64,000 nucleotides of DNA from contig CAMXCT020001705.1 in assembly GCA_947184155.2 (NCBI GenBank), positions 62,001 to 126,000 on the forward strand, read 5' to 3'. Origin of the DNA: Cladocopium goreaui (lineage: Eukaryota > Sar > Dinophyceae > Suessiales > Symbiodiniaceae). Shown in pieces: positions 43,087 through 54,900 of this stretch (the stretch's first letter is position 1; every line of letters starts with the position of its first letter). The position numbers were made by a program, and so were the translations under genes. Below the pieces are notes generated by a model. It was not told the origin of the DNA and did no database searches. It saw nothing but the letters and a program-made list of their open reading frames with translations.

Positions 43087-44269
43087 GAAAAAGTCTGGGA
43101 TGAGATTGAAATGCTGATGATATTCCATTAATTTCCATTATATTCTGTGGGATGGCCAGTTGGTTTTCGGAAGATGTTGAATATCGATTTGGAGTTGGGA
43201 ATATGTTGGCATACCTATGGACCATCACCTGGCAAGATCCTGGGGGTTGCAGGATATGTGATGTGTTTTGACGTTCCACCCCTACAAAAACCTACGTGCG
43301 GTTGCTTTAAGAGAATCATAGTTGACGTTTTTTTTGGACTGGATGATATACAGAAATTGATGGGGATGAAACGAAACCATAGAAATATGTTCGTTCAGTA
43401 TTCCATGTTGGAAGTGTTGAGACGATCAGAGATTCTGCATTCCATAAAATCGGTCCCCATTTTCCGACCATATGAATCAGATGGACAACAGTATGATGTC
43501 AGTTGATTTTCTAGCTGAATTTATCAACAGATTCCATGCCACAATATGCAATAATATATGTCCGGAGAAAACCTGATAAGAGTATATTTCATAGTGTTCC
43601 CATGTGTTCCCTATTTTATATTAGCTAGCCCCCAAAAAAAAAACCGACGTTTTTGAGAGTTGGCAATGGGTGTCGTAGGGCTGCAAGGATTTGAAGGGAT
43701 TGCAGACATGTATCATCCCAAACCACAAGATTTCAAAAAGGTAGGTCAAAAATGGTAGATCTTTGGGGGGGGGGGGTACCATATAGCTACCCCCCAAAAG
43801 ATCCACCATTTTCAGCTTTTTGTTGATGTCAAAGAGGTAGTATTTGTTGGGAACCTTTTGCAAAAACAAAGTAGGTACACTATTACTTTCAAAAAGGATG
43901 AGCACATACTCAGGTCAGAAAGCACAACATTTCTTGAAGGAAGCAATCTTTTTTTTAAATTGCAGCGTTCCTTTCCATGCTTGAAAAAATGCAACTTCAT
44001 TCATAAACTGCAATTTTCCTTCCAGACAAAGTATGACTTCGTTCAAGAAACAGTACCCCTACAAAGTATAGAGCATTCCTCTAAACATGCAGTGTTTTTT
44101 TTTTCTGAAGAAGTGCAGTCTTCCTTTCAAACTAATATATATTAAGCCTTCCTTCAATCATACAGTATTTCTTTCAAAAACACCAGATTCTAACATTTTG
44201 GATATGTCTATGTTTTTGATGCAACAGAGTAAGAACAATATATTGATCAGCATTTTTAATCTACAATGA
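43087..44269. other. Stretch without a supported gene
   Basis: Frames of 70-120 codons occur on both strands with no domain features. From about 43860 the sequence becomes dense in 'cttgaa', 'ttcctttc' and 'gcaatc' words, like a diverged motif cluster leading into the next repeat block. A run of ten G lies at about 43765. Confidence 0.4.
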
Positions 44270-45110
44270 ATATAGCTTCATTATAGATTCCATATACTTT
44301 AATATTCCAGTGAATTGACCATAAACATATCTTTAAAAAACCTTTAGTAAACCTTTGGCATACCTTCAATATCCACTGTTAAATACCATCTTAAAAAATA
44401 AAAATAAAAATAAAACTTTAACATACCATTTAATATACCTGTAGCATTCCATTGGATAACGATGAAGCTACCTTTAATATATAATTTAATTGGCCTTGAA
44501 AATACCAATGCATAAAACTTCACTATACCATTTAATCTACCTTAGATATACCATTTTATTGGCCACGAAAACATCTTTAATACACCTTTAGGATACCTCT
44601 CTACCTCTAGCATACTTTATATGTTCCATTTAATTTGTCTTTAACAAACCTTTAATGTACCATCTATACTTAGCTTACCATTTAAGAACCGTTAATATTC
44701 CATTTGATATACCATTAATTAATACTATTAAAAATGTCGTTTACTACACCTTTAGTATACCTTGAAGGTAAACACCTTTCATATACCATTTAATTGACCT
44801 TGAAAATACCACTATGTCTCTAAAACACCTTTTACTTACCATTTAGTTTGCCTTTAATAAACCTTGAATATACAATCTATACTTAGTTTGCCATGTTAGA
44901 ATCATTAATATTCCATTTGATATACCATTACTACATGATGTAATATGGTTTTAGCATACCATTTTATATACCATTAATCTACCTCTAATATACCATGTGT
45001 TTGACTTTGAAAATACCTTTAAAATACCTTTAGTATACAATCTAATCCACCTCTAATATACAATTTAACATACCTGTAGTATACCTGTAATATTCCAGTC
45101 TGGCCACGAA
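44270..45110 (+). repeat. Degenerate array of ATACCATTTAATATACC-like words
   Basis: About 840 bp in which 'ataccattt', 'accttta', 'ataccttta' and 'taatatacc' recur at irregular 15-25-bp spacing on one strand. A longer unit is also repeated: 'attaatattccatttgatat' with its flanks occurs near 44690 and again near 44907, about 217 bp apart. Confidence 0.8.
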
Positions 45111-45279
45111 TCTATATAATATATTAATATATGTATATATATATATATATATCTTTAGTATATCTTTTAAATACCTTGTGTTTTCATTAAAAAAAAATGT
45201 CGCTTACTACACCTTTAATATTCCAAGTGCATGCAGTACCTGAGAGCATAGCGCTATGTTGGCCCGCTAGCGTAGAGGG

Positions 45280-45550
45280 CCAGGTACTTAGAGCAATTTT
45301 GTCACCAAAAGCGTTTGCAAACGTTTGCAAACGAGACTGGCTCAGGATTCGATATTCAAGATTCAAGATCCAAAAAAAAACTTCTTGAATCCCGGGGCTA
45401 GGATCAGGAGAGTTTCTGGATTCAAGAAGTTTTTTTTGAATCTTGAATCTTGAATCTTGAATCCTGAGCCAGTCTAAGTACTTGGCCCCCTGGACTCGTT
45501 TGCAAACGTTTGCAAACACTTCTGGTGACAAAATTGCTCTAAGTACCTGG
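45280..45550. mobile_element. Foldback element with nested CGTTTGCAAACG palindromes
   Basis: The left arm starts 'ccaggtacttagagcaattt' and the right arm ends with its exact inverse ('aaattgctctaagtacctgg'). Moving inward, both arms carry 'gtttgcaaacgtttgcaaac', then 'actggctcaggattc' and its inverse, then 'cttcttgaatcc' and its inverse. The right arm has an extra piece of about 21 bp (ctaagtacttggccccctgga type). It is about 271 bp and could fold almost completely. Related sequence ('gagggccaggtac') sits at its left edge. Confidence 0.85.
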
Positions 45551-46164
45551 GTTCAACAGTAAGACAACAATTAATACACACATATGTGTATATATATATA
45601 TATGGTACCCCCACTGGAACTCAAACTGAACAGGGTAATTTGTCCCAAAAGCGTTGCGACCTCAAAAGCGTCGTTTTTTTTTCGGGGAGGTACCTTATAT
45701 TTATATTGTTTCTATGAATTTATATAGAATTTTCCTAAAATGGGGATACCCCCCTCCATATCATCCATTTCACACGGCACCATGAAGGTGCTCAGTTTGC
45801 TTCGCGGTTTGACACGAGTAGTGCAGGACATTTTGTGGATGTCCCATTTTTTGGGATTTCGTAGGGAAAAATTCCACATACTTGGGACCATTAAGGGGGG
45901 TCTTAAATATCAGGGGGATGGGATTGTAAGCATCCAGAAATGCCACTCAGACTTGAGATGTCAAGTTTTGCATAGTTGGAACACATGTTTTCCATTCTCA
46001 CAAACTCGAATTGTGTGTTTTTGACAGATGGTCATGCTCATCCAATGGAGAGGTTCTATCCTTTTTTGAGACATGTCTATATATATATAATTATATATAT
46101 ACATATAATATGTCGATCTTGTTCGGATGTTCATATACACGTTCCATATGTTTGAAACACATAG

Positions 46165-46229
46165 CACCCGTCATTGCGATGCGTGATTCGCGAAGGACCG
46201 TGCAGAGGATGGAAGCATTGGAGGCCTAA
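46165..46229 (+). CDS. Candidate terminal exon
   Basis: After 'aaacacatag' the frame reads PVIAMRDSRRTVQRMEALEA and TAA at 46227. Helical, coding-like composition. Family unknown. Confidence 0.38.
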
Positions 46230-46815
46230 CCTGCAGTGGATGGATATGGATTCTTGAGAGTTGGGTCAAGACGTGCTAAACCCCAAGGATCTATGCAGGG
46301 TTTGGTCATGTAAACCTTCAGACGTCTGGATAGCTCATTGCGACATCTTGCGACCCATCACCAGCTCTTGAGTACCAGCAGTTGCAGCCTTCAGTTTTGT
46401 CGAGCTCGACAGCTGTTGCGCACCACGGAGTTGGTGATCTCGCAGACAATATTTGAGATAGCCGTTAAAGAGGTACAGCATCATGGATATGTATAATTAA
46501 TTATAATTATAATCAATTATATATGTATTTTATCATTGGATAATGATAGGTTTCTGGGTTGCCAAATTTCAGTGAAAATTTGGGGACCTATGCAGTCAAT
46601 TCTGTTTTTCTTCTTCGTCACGGTCAAACCCCATCTTTGTGTGTCGAAATCCACATGTTTGCTGCTCAAAAACCTGACATGTTCCCAATTTCTCCAGGTT
46701 TTGCGGATTCTCTGAATGTATTCTCAATGTGTTTCCTTGGAAACCACGAGTGCAATGGATTTTGTCCCCAATTGGCTGGTCATTTCGACCACTGGGGGCC
46801 CACGCAGGTGGCCAG

Positions 46816-46884
46816 TTGGCAGAGGACTTGCGGTCTTCTCTGCGAAGGCGATGGGTTGATTTTAACATCAGGGAGGAACTACAT
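46816..46884 (+). CDS. Candidate exon
   Basis: After 'caggtggccag' the frame reads LAEDLRSSLRRRWVDFNIRE ELH, to a GT at 46885. Phase 0 at both ends. Family unknown. Confidence 0.4.
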
Positions 46885-46889
46885 GTACA

Positions 46890-47084
46890 GTACTGTATAG
46901 ATAGATTAGATTAGGTTAGATTTGGTTAGATTAGAGTAGAGTAGAGTAGATTAGTTAGTTAGATAGATTTAGAGTAGATTAGATTGGATTAGTTAGATTA
47001 GATTAGATGAGTTAGATAGATGAGATTAGATTAGATAATCTTAAATCAGATTTGATAAGATTAGATGAGATTAGATAGATGATG

Positions 47085-47119
<35 letters not shown>

Positions 47120-47880
47120 TAGATTAGATTAGATTAGATTAGATAGATAGACAGATAAATAGATAGATAGATAGATTGATTGATAGATTGATAGATTGAT
47201 AGATTGATGGATTGATAGATAGATAGATTAGATTAGATTAGATTAGATAGATAGATAGACAGATAAATAGATAGATAGATAGATTGATTGATAGATTGAT
47301 AGATTGATAGATTGATAGATTGATAGATAGATAGATATATTGATTCATTGATTCATTGATTCATTGATTGTTTAGATAGATTGATTAGGTAGATTGATTA
47401 GATAGATTGATTAGATAGATTGATTAGATAGATTGATTAGATATATTGATGAGGTAGATAGATTAGATAGATAGATTAGATAGATAGATTAGATAGATTA
47501 GATAGATATATAGATATATAGATAGAAAGATAGATAGATAGATAGATGGATGGATAGATGGATAGATGATAGATAGATAGCTAGCTAGCTAGCTAGCTAG
47601 CTAGCTAGCTAGGTAGGTAGGTAGGTAGGTAGATAGATAGATAGATAGATAGATAGCTAGGTAGGTAGATAGATAGATAGATTAGATAGATAGATTAGAT
47701 AGATAGATGGATTGGATTGGATTGGATTGAATTGGACTGGATTGGATTAGATTAGATTAGATTAGATAGATTAGATAGATTAGTTAGATTAGATGGATTA
47801 GATAGATTGGATAGATTGGATAGATTTGATGGATTGGATGGATTGGATGAATGGATAGATAGATAGATAGATAGAATGAC
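46890..47880 (+). repeat. (TTAGA)n / (GATA)n / (GATT)n compound microsatellite, about 1 kb
   Basis: 'gattagattagattagatt', 'gatagatagatagatag', 'gattgatagattgatag' and a '(ctag)n' run at 47580-47612. A block near 47100-47230 is repeated near 47221-47330 ('agatagacagataaatagat'). Confidence 0.95.
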
Positions 47881-48001
47881 AATATGTATATGTGTATTTG
47901 TGTATATGTGTATATACGCATGCATGTATATTGGTTATACATGCAGAAACTTGTGAGTATCACGGTATCACGAAATTGCCACCTGGTTCCGGTTGTTGGA
48001 T

Positions 48002-48123
48002 GGATGGTTCCCCCTATGGTTGCCATCCCAATTGTTGTGCCCTCGGCCTGTGAAACCATCTGTGGGGCGATGAACATCCACAGAACCAGCTATTTTGATG
48101 CACGGCTTTGCTACCCCGACTAG
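48002..48123 (+). CDS. Weak candidate exon ending in a stop
   Basis: The frame reads MVPPMVAIPIVVPSACETIC then GAMNIHRTSYFDARLCYPD and TAG. It is GC-rich but lacks a clear acceptor. Function unknown. Confidence 0.22.
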
Positions 48124-48779
48124 ATAGCAGTTCTTCTTTGCTGAAGCAGGGCCTACGACTAGCAACGGAATGATTTGATTGATCAACATTATGTACAATC
48201 AAACGTGATTATCCAGGAAGAAAGCTCACAAGACATGCATTTATATATATATATTATATATAATATTTGAGTTCGGAAATGAGTTTGATTTCCCAAGACG
48301 TGAGTGTGCAATCATGTCCTCTACCATTTGTTTTCTTGTAGCAATTTATGGTCTGATTGTGGCTTCTGAAGGCTTCTGAAGGCTTCTCGTAAGTCCTTGC
48401 ATTGCAGTGATGCAAAGACTGACGTCTGTGTACAGCTTTGTGTTTCTGTCAACAATTCATGAGTTTTAACATCTTTTATATAACATCACTTGAGGTGATT
48501 CAATGGTGCCCAATTTAGTCAATTCTTGATGGATTCAATGGATGTTGACTTTGTTTCTGGAGGAAATAAATGGGTATGTTGGAACATGGGGTGCCCCAAA
48601 ACTCCATGGTTCAAAAGTTTAAAACTTCACTGCCGCCGTCAACAAACAGCACAAATTGGATGGTAAAAATTCATTTAAAAAAACATTTTCAGAAAACCGT
48701 GTAAGGTTTTCAAAGACCATGTCAACAACTGTCAACAACTACCCTTAAATATCACCTCTGCGTTGGTCACGTGCGCCAG

Positions 48780-48841
48780 TTTGCGGAAAGCTCGTGCCTT
48801 GCAAGATGTTTTGCTGCAAGAGGCGACCTGGTTTTCGGGCT
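48780..48841 (+). CDS. Candidate exon
   Basis: After 'gcgccag' the frame reads LRKARALQDVLLQEATWFSG, to the strong donor 'gtaagc' at 48842. A minus strand frame is also open here. Confidence 0.35.
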
Positions 48842-48984
48842 GTAAGCGGGTCAGCGTGGAGTTGGATGACAAATGAACGAAAATGAAGATTAACATGATT
48901 TCATATGATTTCATATGATTTCACAAGTCAAATGTGCCCACAACATCCCACAACTGGTTCGTATGACTTATGATGTATGTATAT

Positions 48985-49060
48985 AATAATAATAATAACA
49001 ATAACAATAATAATAATAATAAGAATAAAAATAATAATAATAATATATATATATATGCGT
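48985..49060 (+). repeat. (AAT/AAC)n microsatellite
   Basis: 'aataataataataacaat' and 'aataataagaataaaaat' tracts, about 75 bp. Confidence 0.9.
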
Positions 49061-49150
49061 GTGTTCCATGTATGGACCAATATTTGTCATATATACATGT
49101 TATGATGTTATGTTCATGCCGATGCGAGTTTGCAAGTCCTGGCTTGCCAG

Positions 49151-51174
49151 GTCGCCCGTGCCGTCGACGTGCTTGGCCGGGAGGCACCGAGCCGCGAGAC
49201 GACTCGTAAGTGTCGTGACTGCTCGATTCGCAGAAATTGGAGCTAGATTCGCATCATTCGTGTATTGTACTGGATAGAATCGGATAGAAATAAGTGGAAA
49301 ACCGTTTTTCCCAGATCCTCCCAAAGTGAAGACTCAAAAGGTGGTCTCTGTTTGTGTTCCAACGTATATATATATATATATATCTCTATATACTCACATT
49401 GTTCAAAACAGTCATGGGATATCAGCAGCGATGTTACACCCAAACCATCCATGGATTGTAGTTTCAACCAAAATTATAATATTATTCATTCTTGACTATA
49501 ATTGTATGAATAGCATGAATATCCCTACTATTATGCAATATCATGATTGTAATCCATACAGTAGGATAGCACTCGGATTTTATCGAGACATATGTATACT
49601 GCATACATTTGTTTCAACCATATTCACCAAAAGTAATTATATTTATATACCTTCACATTTACCACAACATTTACCGTGTTTTTGACCATTATTTACCATT
49701 TGTTAGCATTCTTTGCACTGATATTTACCCTCTGGTAATTTAACATAGCTACGTGTATTGAAAATCACAATGTATAGTAGGTTAATGATCTATAAATGCT
49801 TCATTTTCAATAGCAAACTGTTAAGTTACCAGAGGGTACCATTAGATCATTCATGTACTGCACACTCAATTCGTTATTTGCCATTCGTTAGCATTCTTTA
49901 CAATGATATGTGCGTATTATCCTTTGGTTATTTAACGTAGCTATGGAAAATGTTTCCATTTATAGATGATAAAAATGATGATTTACCCATTAAAAATGGT
50001 GGGTATTTCCCAGTTCGCTACGTTACATAACCAGAGGGTATTTACCTAGATTTGCAATTCAAATAGCTCCATGACCATCTCGAATTCGGAGTCGCCATCG
50101 CAGGTGGCCGAGAAGTCCTTGCCTTCGGGCTGGCTTCACTTGGTCGGCAACTTCCAGCGCAACGAAGAGGCCGGGCGTGAAAAAACGGAAACCATGGAGG
50201 AATCCCATGGGAAAGTGCAGGAAACCTATAGGGAGCGGGAACAAAATCCCATCAGCAAAAATTGGAGGAATATTGGAGGAGATGAATTTGAACCACGGCT
50301 GATCATGGTTGCAACATGTTGCAACAAAAACAATCCCTGCAACTCCCAGAAGCTACTGCACCTCGGCTAACCTGAGCCAGGCCCCGTAGAGTCCAGATTG
50401 CCAACGTGTCAGGTTCCTGGAATATCTTCATTTGGCATCAAACTCAAAGATCCGAATCAACAAAGGCATAAAAGCAGCCCAAAAGTCGTATGTCCCAGAC
50501 ACGTTGATCTCAGCCGGCAAAATTGTGGATCTGTCGTTTGTCCACACGTTGGATACATCCAAATATGATCTAAAACTCATTAAAGTATGAAATTATCCTT
50601 TTGGTGGTACTGATTTTGGCTTATGCCTACACATTCTGTTGGTTTCCATCTGTTTCCCACATTTTAGTTTGTTTTAACTTTGCATGCGTGTGTGTAATTA
50701 TGTGTTTTTGTCATTTTGTCTCGATCAATCAGGAGTTTTCTTGGCATTTCTTGCTTAGATCTTAAATTTATCGTTAAATGTCATATTTCCATATATTTCC
50801 GGCTTACATTCCCCAGTTGTAGTGCCCATATGCTCCGTGCTGGAATCTTTACGAACATTGGATAATTCTTTGGATGATTGGTAAATATTCCAATTATAGA
50901 CCATTATAGAATGGTTTTGCTATTCATATCCCAGTTATGAATGCTTATTGTTGGTAAATGTCCCAGTTATTGATAGCAAAACTGTGATTTAGTAAATCCC
51001 ATGTAAATCCCAAAATCGCCATTAAATCCCATTTATCTCCATTAAAATCCCATCAAAATTCCACGAAACCCCCCAGGGGTGGCTCAACTTGAACCCCTGC
51101 AGGACGAAGCGGTGCTGGCGGCGCTGCAGCAGTTGCGTGAGGCGATGCTACAAGAGTTGATTGCATCCATCGAG
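49151..51174 (+). CDS. Two or three phase-compatible exons upstream of the retrotransposon
   Basis: Exon 49151-49205 (VARAVDVLGREAPSRETT) lies between 'gcttgccag' and the strong donor GTAAGT at 49206. Exon 51077-51174 (VAQLEPLQDEAVLAALQQLR then EAMLQELIASIE) lies between 'aacccccc ag' and GTGTGC, and joins it in phase. A further exon at 50104-50142 (GREVLAFGLASL) has both phases compatible with sitting between them. However, a different frame there (VAEKSLPSGWLHLVGNFQRN from an ATG at 50071, open to TAA at 50368) is also plausible. The last exon is a convincing amphipathic helix. The family is not recognised. Family A copies 7 and 8 lie in the first intron. Confidence 0.47.
49726..49838. mobile_element. 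Family A introner-like element, copy 7
   Basis: Runs from 'taccctctggtaattt' to 'aagttaccagagggta', 113 bp. GT at 49735, AG at 49831-49832 (98 nt). Confidence 0.88.
49918..50040. mobile_element. Family A introner-like element, copy 8
   Basis: Runs from 'tatcctttggttattt' to 'acataaccagagggta', 123 bp. GT at 49927, AG at 50033-50034 (108 nt). It ends 63 bp upstream of the acceptor at 50103. Confidence 0.85.
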
Positions 51175-51641
51175 GTGTGCTGAGTCAACCAGCAACCGGG
51201 GGATTGGACCATGAAAAATGGGGCGTTGAGTTGACGATGAAATATGGGGATTTAACCGTTTAACCATGAAAAATGAGGATTTAACTGATTTAACCATCAA
51301 AAAGGTGGAGTTTAAGCATGAACAAAAATTAGGAAAGCATGGATTTAACCATGAATAATGAAGCATTAAAAATATGGATTCAACATGATTCAACCATGCA
51401 AAGCATTGGATTTAATCATGGAACAATTGGGTTTTAACCATGAAACATATGATGTCAACAATAAAGTTGAGGCTTAATATGATTTGTGTAAGCATTAAAT
51501 GCCGGGGGATGATTGGGATGTGCTCATTCAACATTCCTGTCGACGATTCCAGTATGTAGGGGACTATCCGGACTATCCTACCACTATTTCTATAGTAGTG
51601 GGGATTCTCATAATCCATGAACTGAGAATCCTGATTCACCA

Positions 51642-51646
51642 GAAAT
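51642..51646. repeat. Target site duplication, left copy (GAAAT)
   Basis: GAAAT directly precedes the 5' LTR and is repeated at 63532-63536 directly after the 3' LTR. Confidence 0.93.
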
Positions 51647-51819
51647 ACTTGAAAGGTACATGATCTATCATACCTCAGGTTCATTGTTGTCCATGTAACT
51701 GTTCTGGCTCTAGAGCTCGACCTAGGTAAACACAAGACCTCGTCACAAGCAGTCAGAGGAAAACAGACATTTGCGGAAATAGTACTTCTTTGTCACGTTA
51801 GTTCCTCTCTTTTTCGAGT
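51647..51819 (+). repeat. 5' LTR
   Basis: 173 bp, starting ACTTGAAAGG and ending TTTTTCGAGT. The termini are the inverted ACT...AGT, not the usual TG...CA. No TATA box is evident. Confidence 0.95.
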
Positions 51820-51835
51820 TGGTAGCGGAGCCGGG
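51820..51835 (+). promoter_or_regulatory. Primer-binding site for minus-strand DNA synthesis
   Basis: TGGTAGCGGAGCCGGG starts directly after the LTR. TGGT is complementary to a tRNA 3' CCA plus discriminator A, and AGCGGAG matches an initiator-Met-type acceptor stem (the eukaryotic iMet stem begins AGCAGAG or AGCGGAG). Initiator tRNA-Met is the usual copia primer. Confidence 0.8.
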
Positions 51836-51932
51836 AACCCCGGCAGTAACCCCATTTAAGGTATCTGCTATACCCTAAGGGTCGACTCGACTGGTTCATT
51901 TTCTTTTCATCCTTACTCCATTGATTGTCATC

Positions 51933-54900
51933 ATGTTCACCGCCGTGCTGAAGTTGTGTGCCGTGTTAGTAGTGGCACTGGTGGGGTCTTTCTCAGCCAG
52001 CACTGGTCTGGTGATCAAGAGTCGCAATACTAGCGCTCTTGTGATCCAGTCCAGTGCGGTTGGGGCAGGCTCGATCAGTGTCACTACACACTGGTATGCA
52101 GCGAGCAATGGTCGTAAAGCCCCAGTACAGGCCAGGTCCGAAGGCGAGTACAAGCCCAGTCTGGTGAATGGGGATCTTTGGAGGCAGGAGCTGAATTCGA
52201 CCCTGGTGCGGCTGCACCACTCAAGGAGGAAGTTCAAAATGAACCCTCGAGATCAGCGTAGGGCAGAGCTTTTGCGTAGGCGGCTTAGACGGCAGCAGAG
52301 ATCAGTACTTGAAAGAATGTTGAGCATGTATGACTCTAAGCTGAAACATCTAAAGTCCCGTCACAAGGAACTCTGTGAGCTGGTCTATGGGAAAGATGCA
52401 GCCATTAGATCCAGGAATCATTGCATGACCGGATCCAAAGCAGGCAATCGGAAGGTGAAGTCTCCTGAAGCCCATGACAACTCGGGTTCGATGACCGCTG
52501 GTCGCCGTGATGGTAGATCGCTCTCGGACTCGACACTAGTGTTAGCCGCTGGAGGCGGCCTCAGCACATGTGCGTTAGTCGCTTGCATGGTGCCAGGTAG
52601 GAGTAGCCATCCAAGATTGCCCCCCGCATGGAGCCCCGAAATGGAGCATCAGTATAGTTTCAGTACTTGGTCTAGAGACATCTTGATTTGGAGCATTGCT
52701 ACAGATGGGGATGCATCTCGGAAGGCGGCTAGTGTGATTTCTCAGCTGCAGGGATCAGCTAGGGAGTTCAGCAGGACACTCCCGCCTCAGACCATTCTGA
52801 CAGGGGGGACCGTAAATGGTACCCAAACCGATCCACTAACGTTTCTGATGTATCAACTCAGCACCCGATTTGCCAGGCTAGGTGAGGAAGTCCGGCTAGG
52901 GGCAGTAGGAGATCTGTTGTCCTTTGGAAGGGAATCCAACGAACGGATCGACACGTTGCTGACTAGGTTTGATACTACCCGCATGCGTGCGGCAGAGACA
53001 GGTGGGCTCGCCCTGAGCTATGCTGGTCTTTCTTGGTTGCTGATCCGCGCAGTTGGTGTCTCGGATTCTCAATTGATCCAACTATTGCAGCCACTCGGTG
53101 GTGCTCTCCCTGCTGATGAGCAGCAGTTCACGGAGTTGAAAGGTGCCATTCGACGCATGGGTAGGATCATTGAAAATGCACCAGGAAATATGTCCAATAT
53201 GTTGCGGGGTAGACAACAACCAACACATAATTACCATATTCAGGACGATCACTCATGGAATGAAAATGTACCCACATCTCAGTATGACCACCCCAGTAGT
53301 TCATGGCATGACCATAGTTCTTGGCAATCCCAATGGCAGTCATCCGAAGCATACCCTACTTATACACAGCCACATGATCCATACGTGTATTTGTCAGATG
53401 GTCAGGGTGACAGTGGCACCGACACCGATACCAGCAGTGACTATGGAGATGAATCCTGGCCAGCTGCTGAGGGTGCCACGGCCAACGAACAGGCTGCCGA
53501 ACCCTACTGGGCCTATTCCCGTGCCAAGGCACGCTGGAGGTCATTCATGGGCAAGCCGACCCGAAAAGCTCGGAGGTTTGCCCGGAGAGCCATCAATAAA
53601 GGTGGAAAAGGTGGTAAGACAAAGTATGGAAAATCCAAAGGCAAGATCATCAACACTTCATCTTACTTGTCCGAACTCAATGAATCCCAGCTCATGGAAA
53701 TTTTCCCTGCCTTTAGGGCAAAAGGTGGAAAGAAAGGGGCAGGGAGTGGCAAGGGTAAGGGCAGAAAGGGCAATCCAAGAGGCCCGGATGGACGTAGGAT
53801 GAAATGCCACGAATGTGGTTCGGAAGAACATCTGGTCGCCAAATGCCCCAGACGGGCTGCCGCTGGTGACACTTCGCAGAACCTGTTTGTAGACTTGGAT
53901 ACCGTCGATCAAATTCCCCCAGGGGTAATCACATCAACCACGGTCCTCATGGTTAATGAAGTGGATGTCAATGTTGGACAGGAATCCGGAACTGATCATT
54001 GGTCAACAGTTTCTGGCGGACCTCCATCAAATGCATCCACGTTGCCAGCTGTACCCCAGGACCCGTGGGCCAACAGTGATCCTTGGAGGCGGTACCACGA
54101 GAGCAGGACAGGGAGGCAGGTCGTTGGGGGGATTGTGAACCCTATGCCACCACTGCCGCGCACGACCCGGACAGTGGATATGGCCGACCAATCCTTGTAT
54201 ATGCAGAGTGTCTTCAACGGCCTGAATGGCCTGATGCATCCGACCACGGAACCACGATCATTCGGACCGCCACTGATGAACCAATTTACCCATAACACCC
54301 CATTAGCCACTAATCCAATGAATAATCCTCCCCAGAATAACCCCACTAATCCACAGGGCAGAAATGTAAACAATGAACCATTTTCACAGCAACCTGTTGC
54401 AGAATCGACTACTATTCAAGAACCATATGTTGCCCAAAACATGCAACCACCACCAATGCAATTACCACAGGTCCAACGGCACGAAGTGTCGCAACACCCA
54501 CTGATCGTGGGACCAGGGGAGATCCCTACGGTGATCCTTCGGCATCCGGCACCGGAATTACCAGAATGGGCGTCAATGCCCGAGTTCAATTTCCTGCAGG
54601 GAACTGCCGCGGAGGTGCATGCACCGACCTATCATCCGATTGTCTCGGAGAATGCTATCAGCACTCTTGACCCGATCCGTAGTCAAGTTGTGGGGGACTT
54701 TCATCAGGCAAGCCAGCTGCGTGAGGTCCCAATAGCCTCTAGAACATCCGGACAGGTCAGTGAACCAGCATTCAACCATCCGCAGGTACGTGCTCTTCAT
54801 CATCAACACCGGACGATGATGACCTTGCAGGAGATGAGGAACAGAGGCTCGGAAGGTTCGAGGAGTGAGGTGAATCCGGCCCCCACTGCTGTGCCCTCGA

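Larger units (their letters stand above)
49690..50045 (+). repeat. Tandem duplication carrying a family A element in each unit
   Basis: 'ttgttagcattctttgcact' at about 49700 recurs as 'tcgttagcattctttacaat' at about 49882, and each is followed by a family A element. Offset about 190 bp. So the element was copied along with its flank, not inserted twice. Confidence 0.75.

Noticed and set aside
47580..47612. (CTAG)n palindrome as a functional site
   Set aside because: Part of the surrounding tetranucleotide microsatellite.
51650..51819. LTR beginning at TG (51650)
   Set aside because: The LTR copies match three bases further out and the GAAAT duplication abuts 51647, so ACT is the true end.
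51921..51932. TTG as the start of ORF1
   Set aside because: The ATG at 51933 is four codons downstream and begins the hydrophobic N-terminus, so it is the better start.
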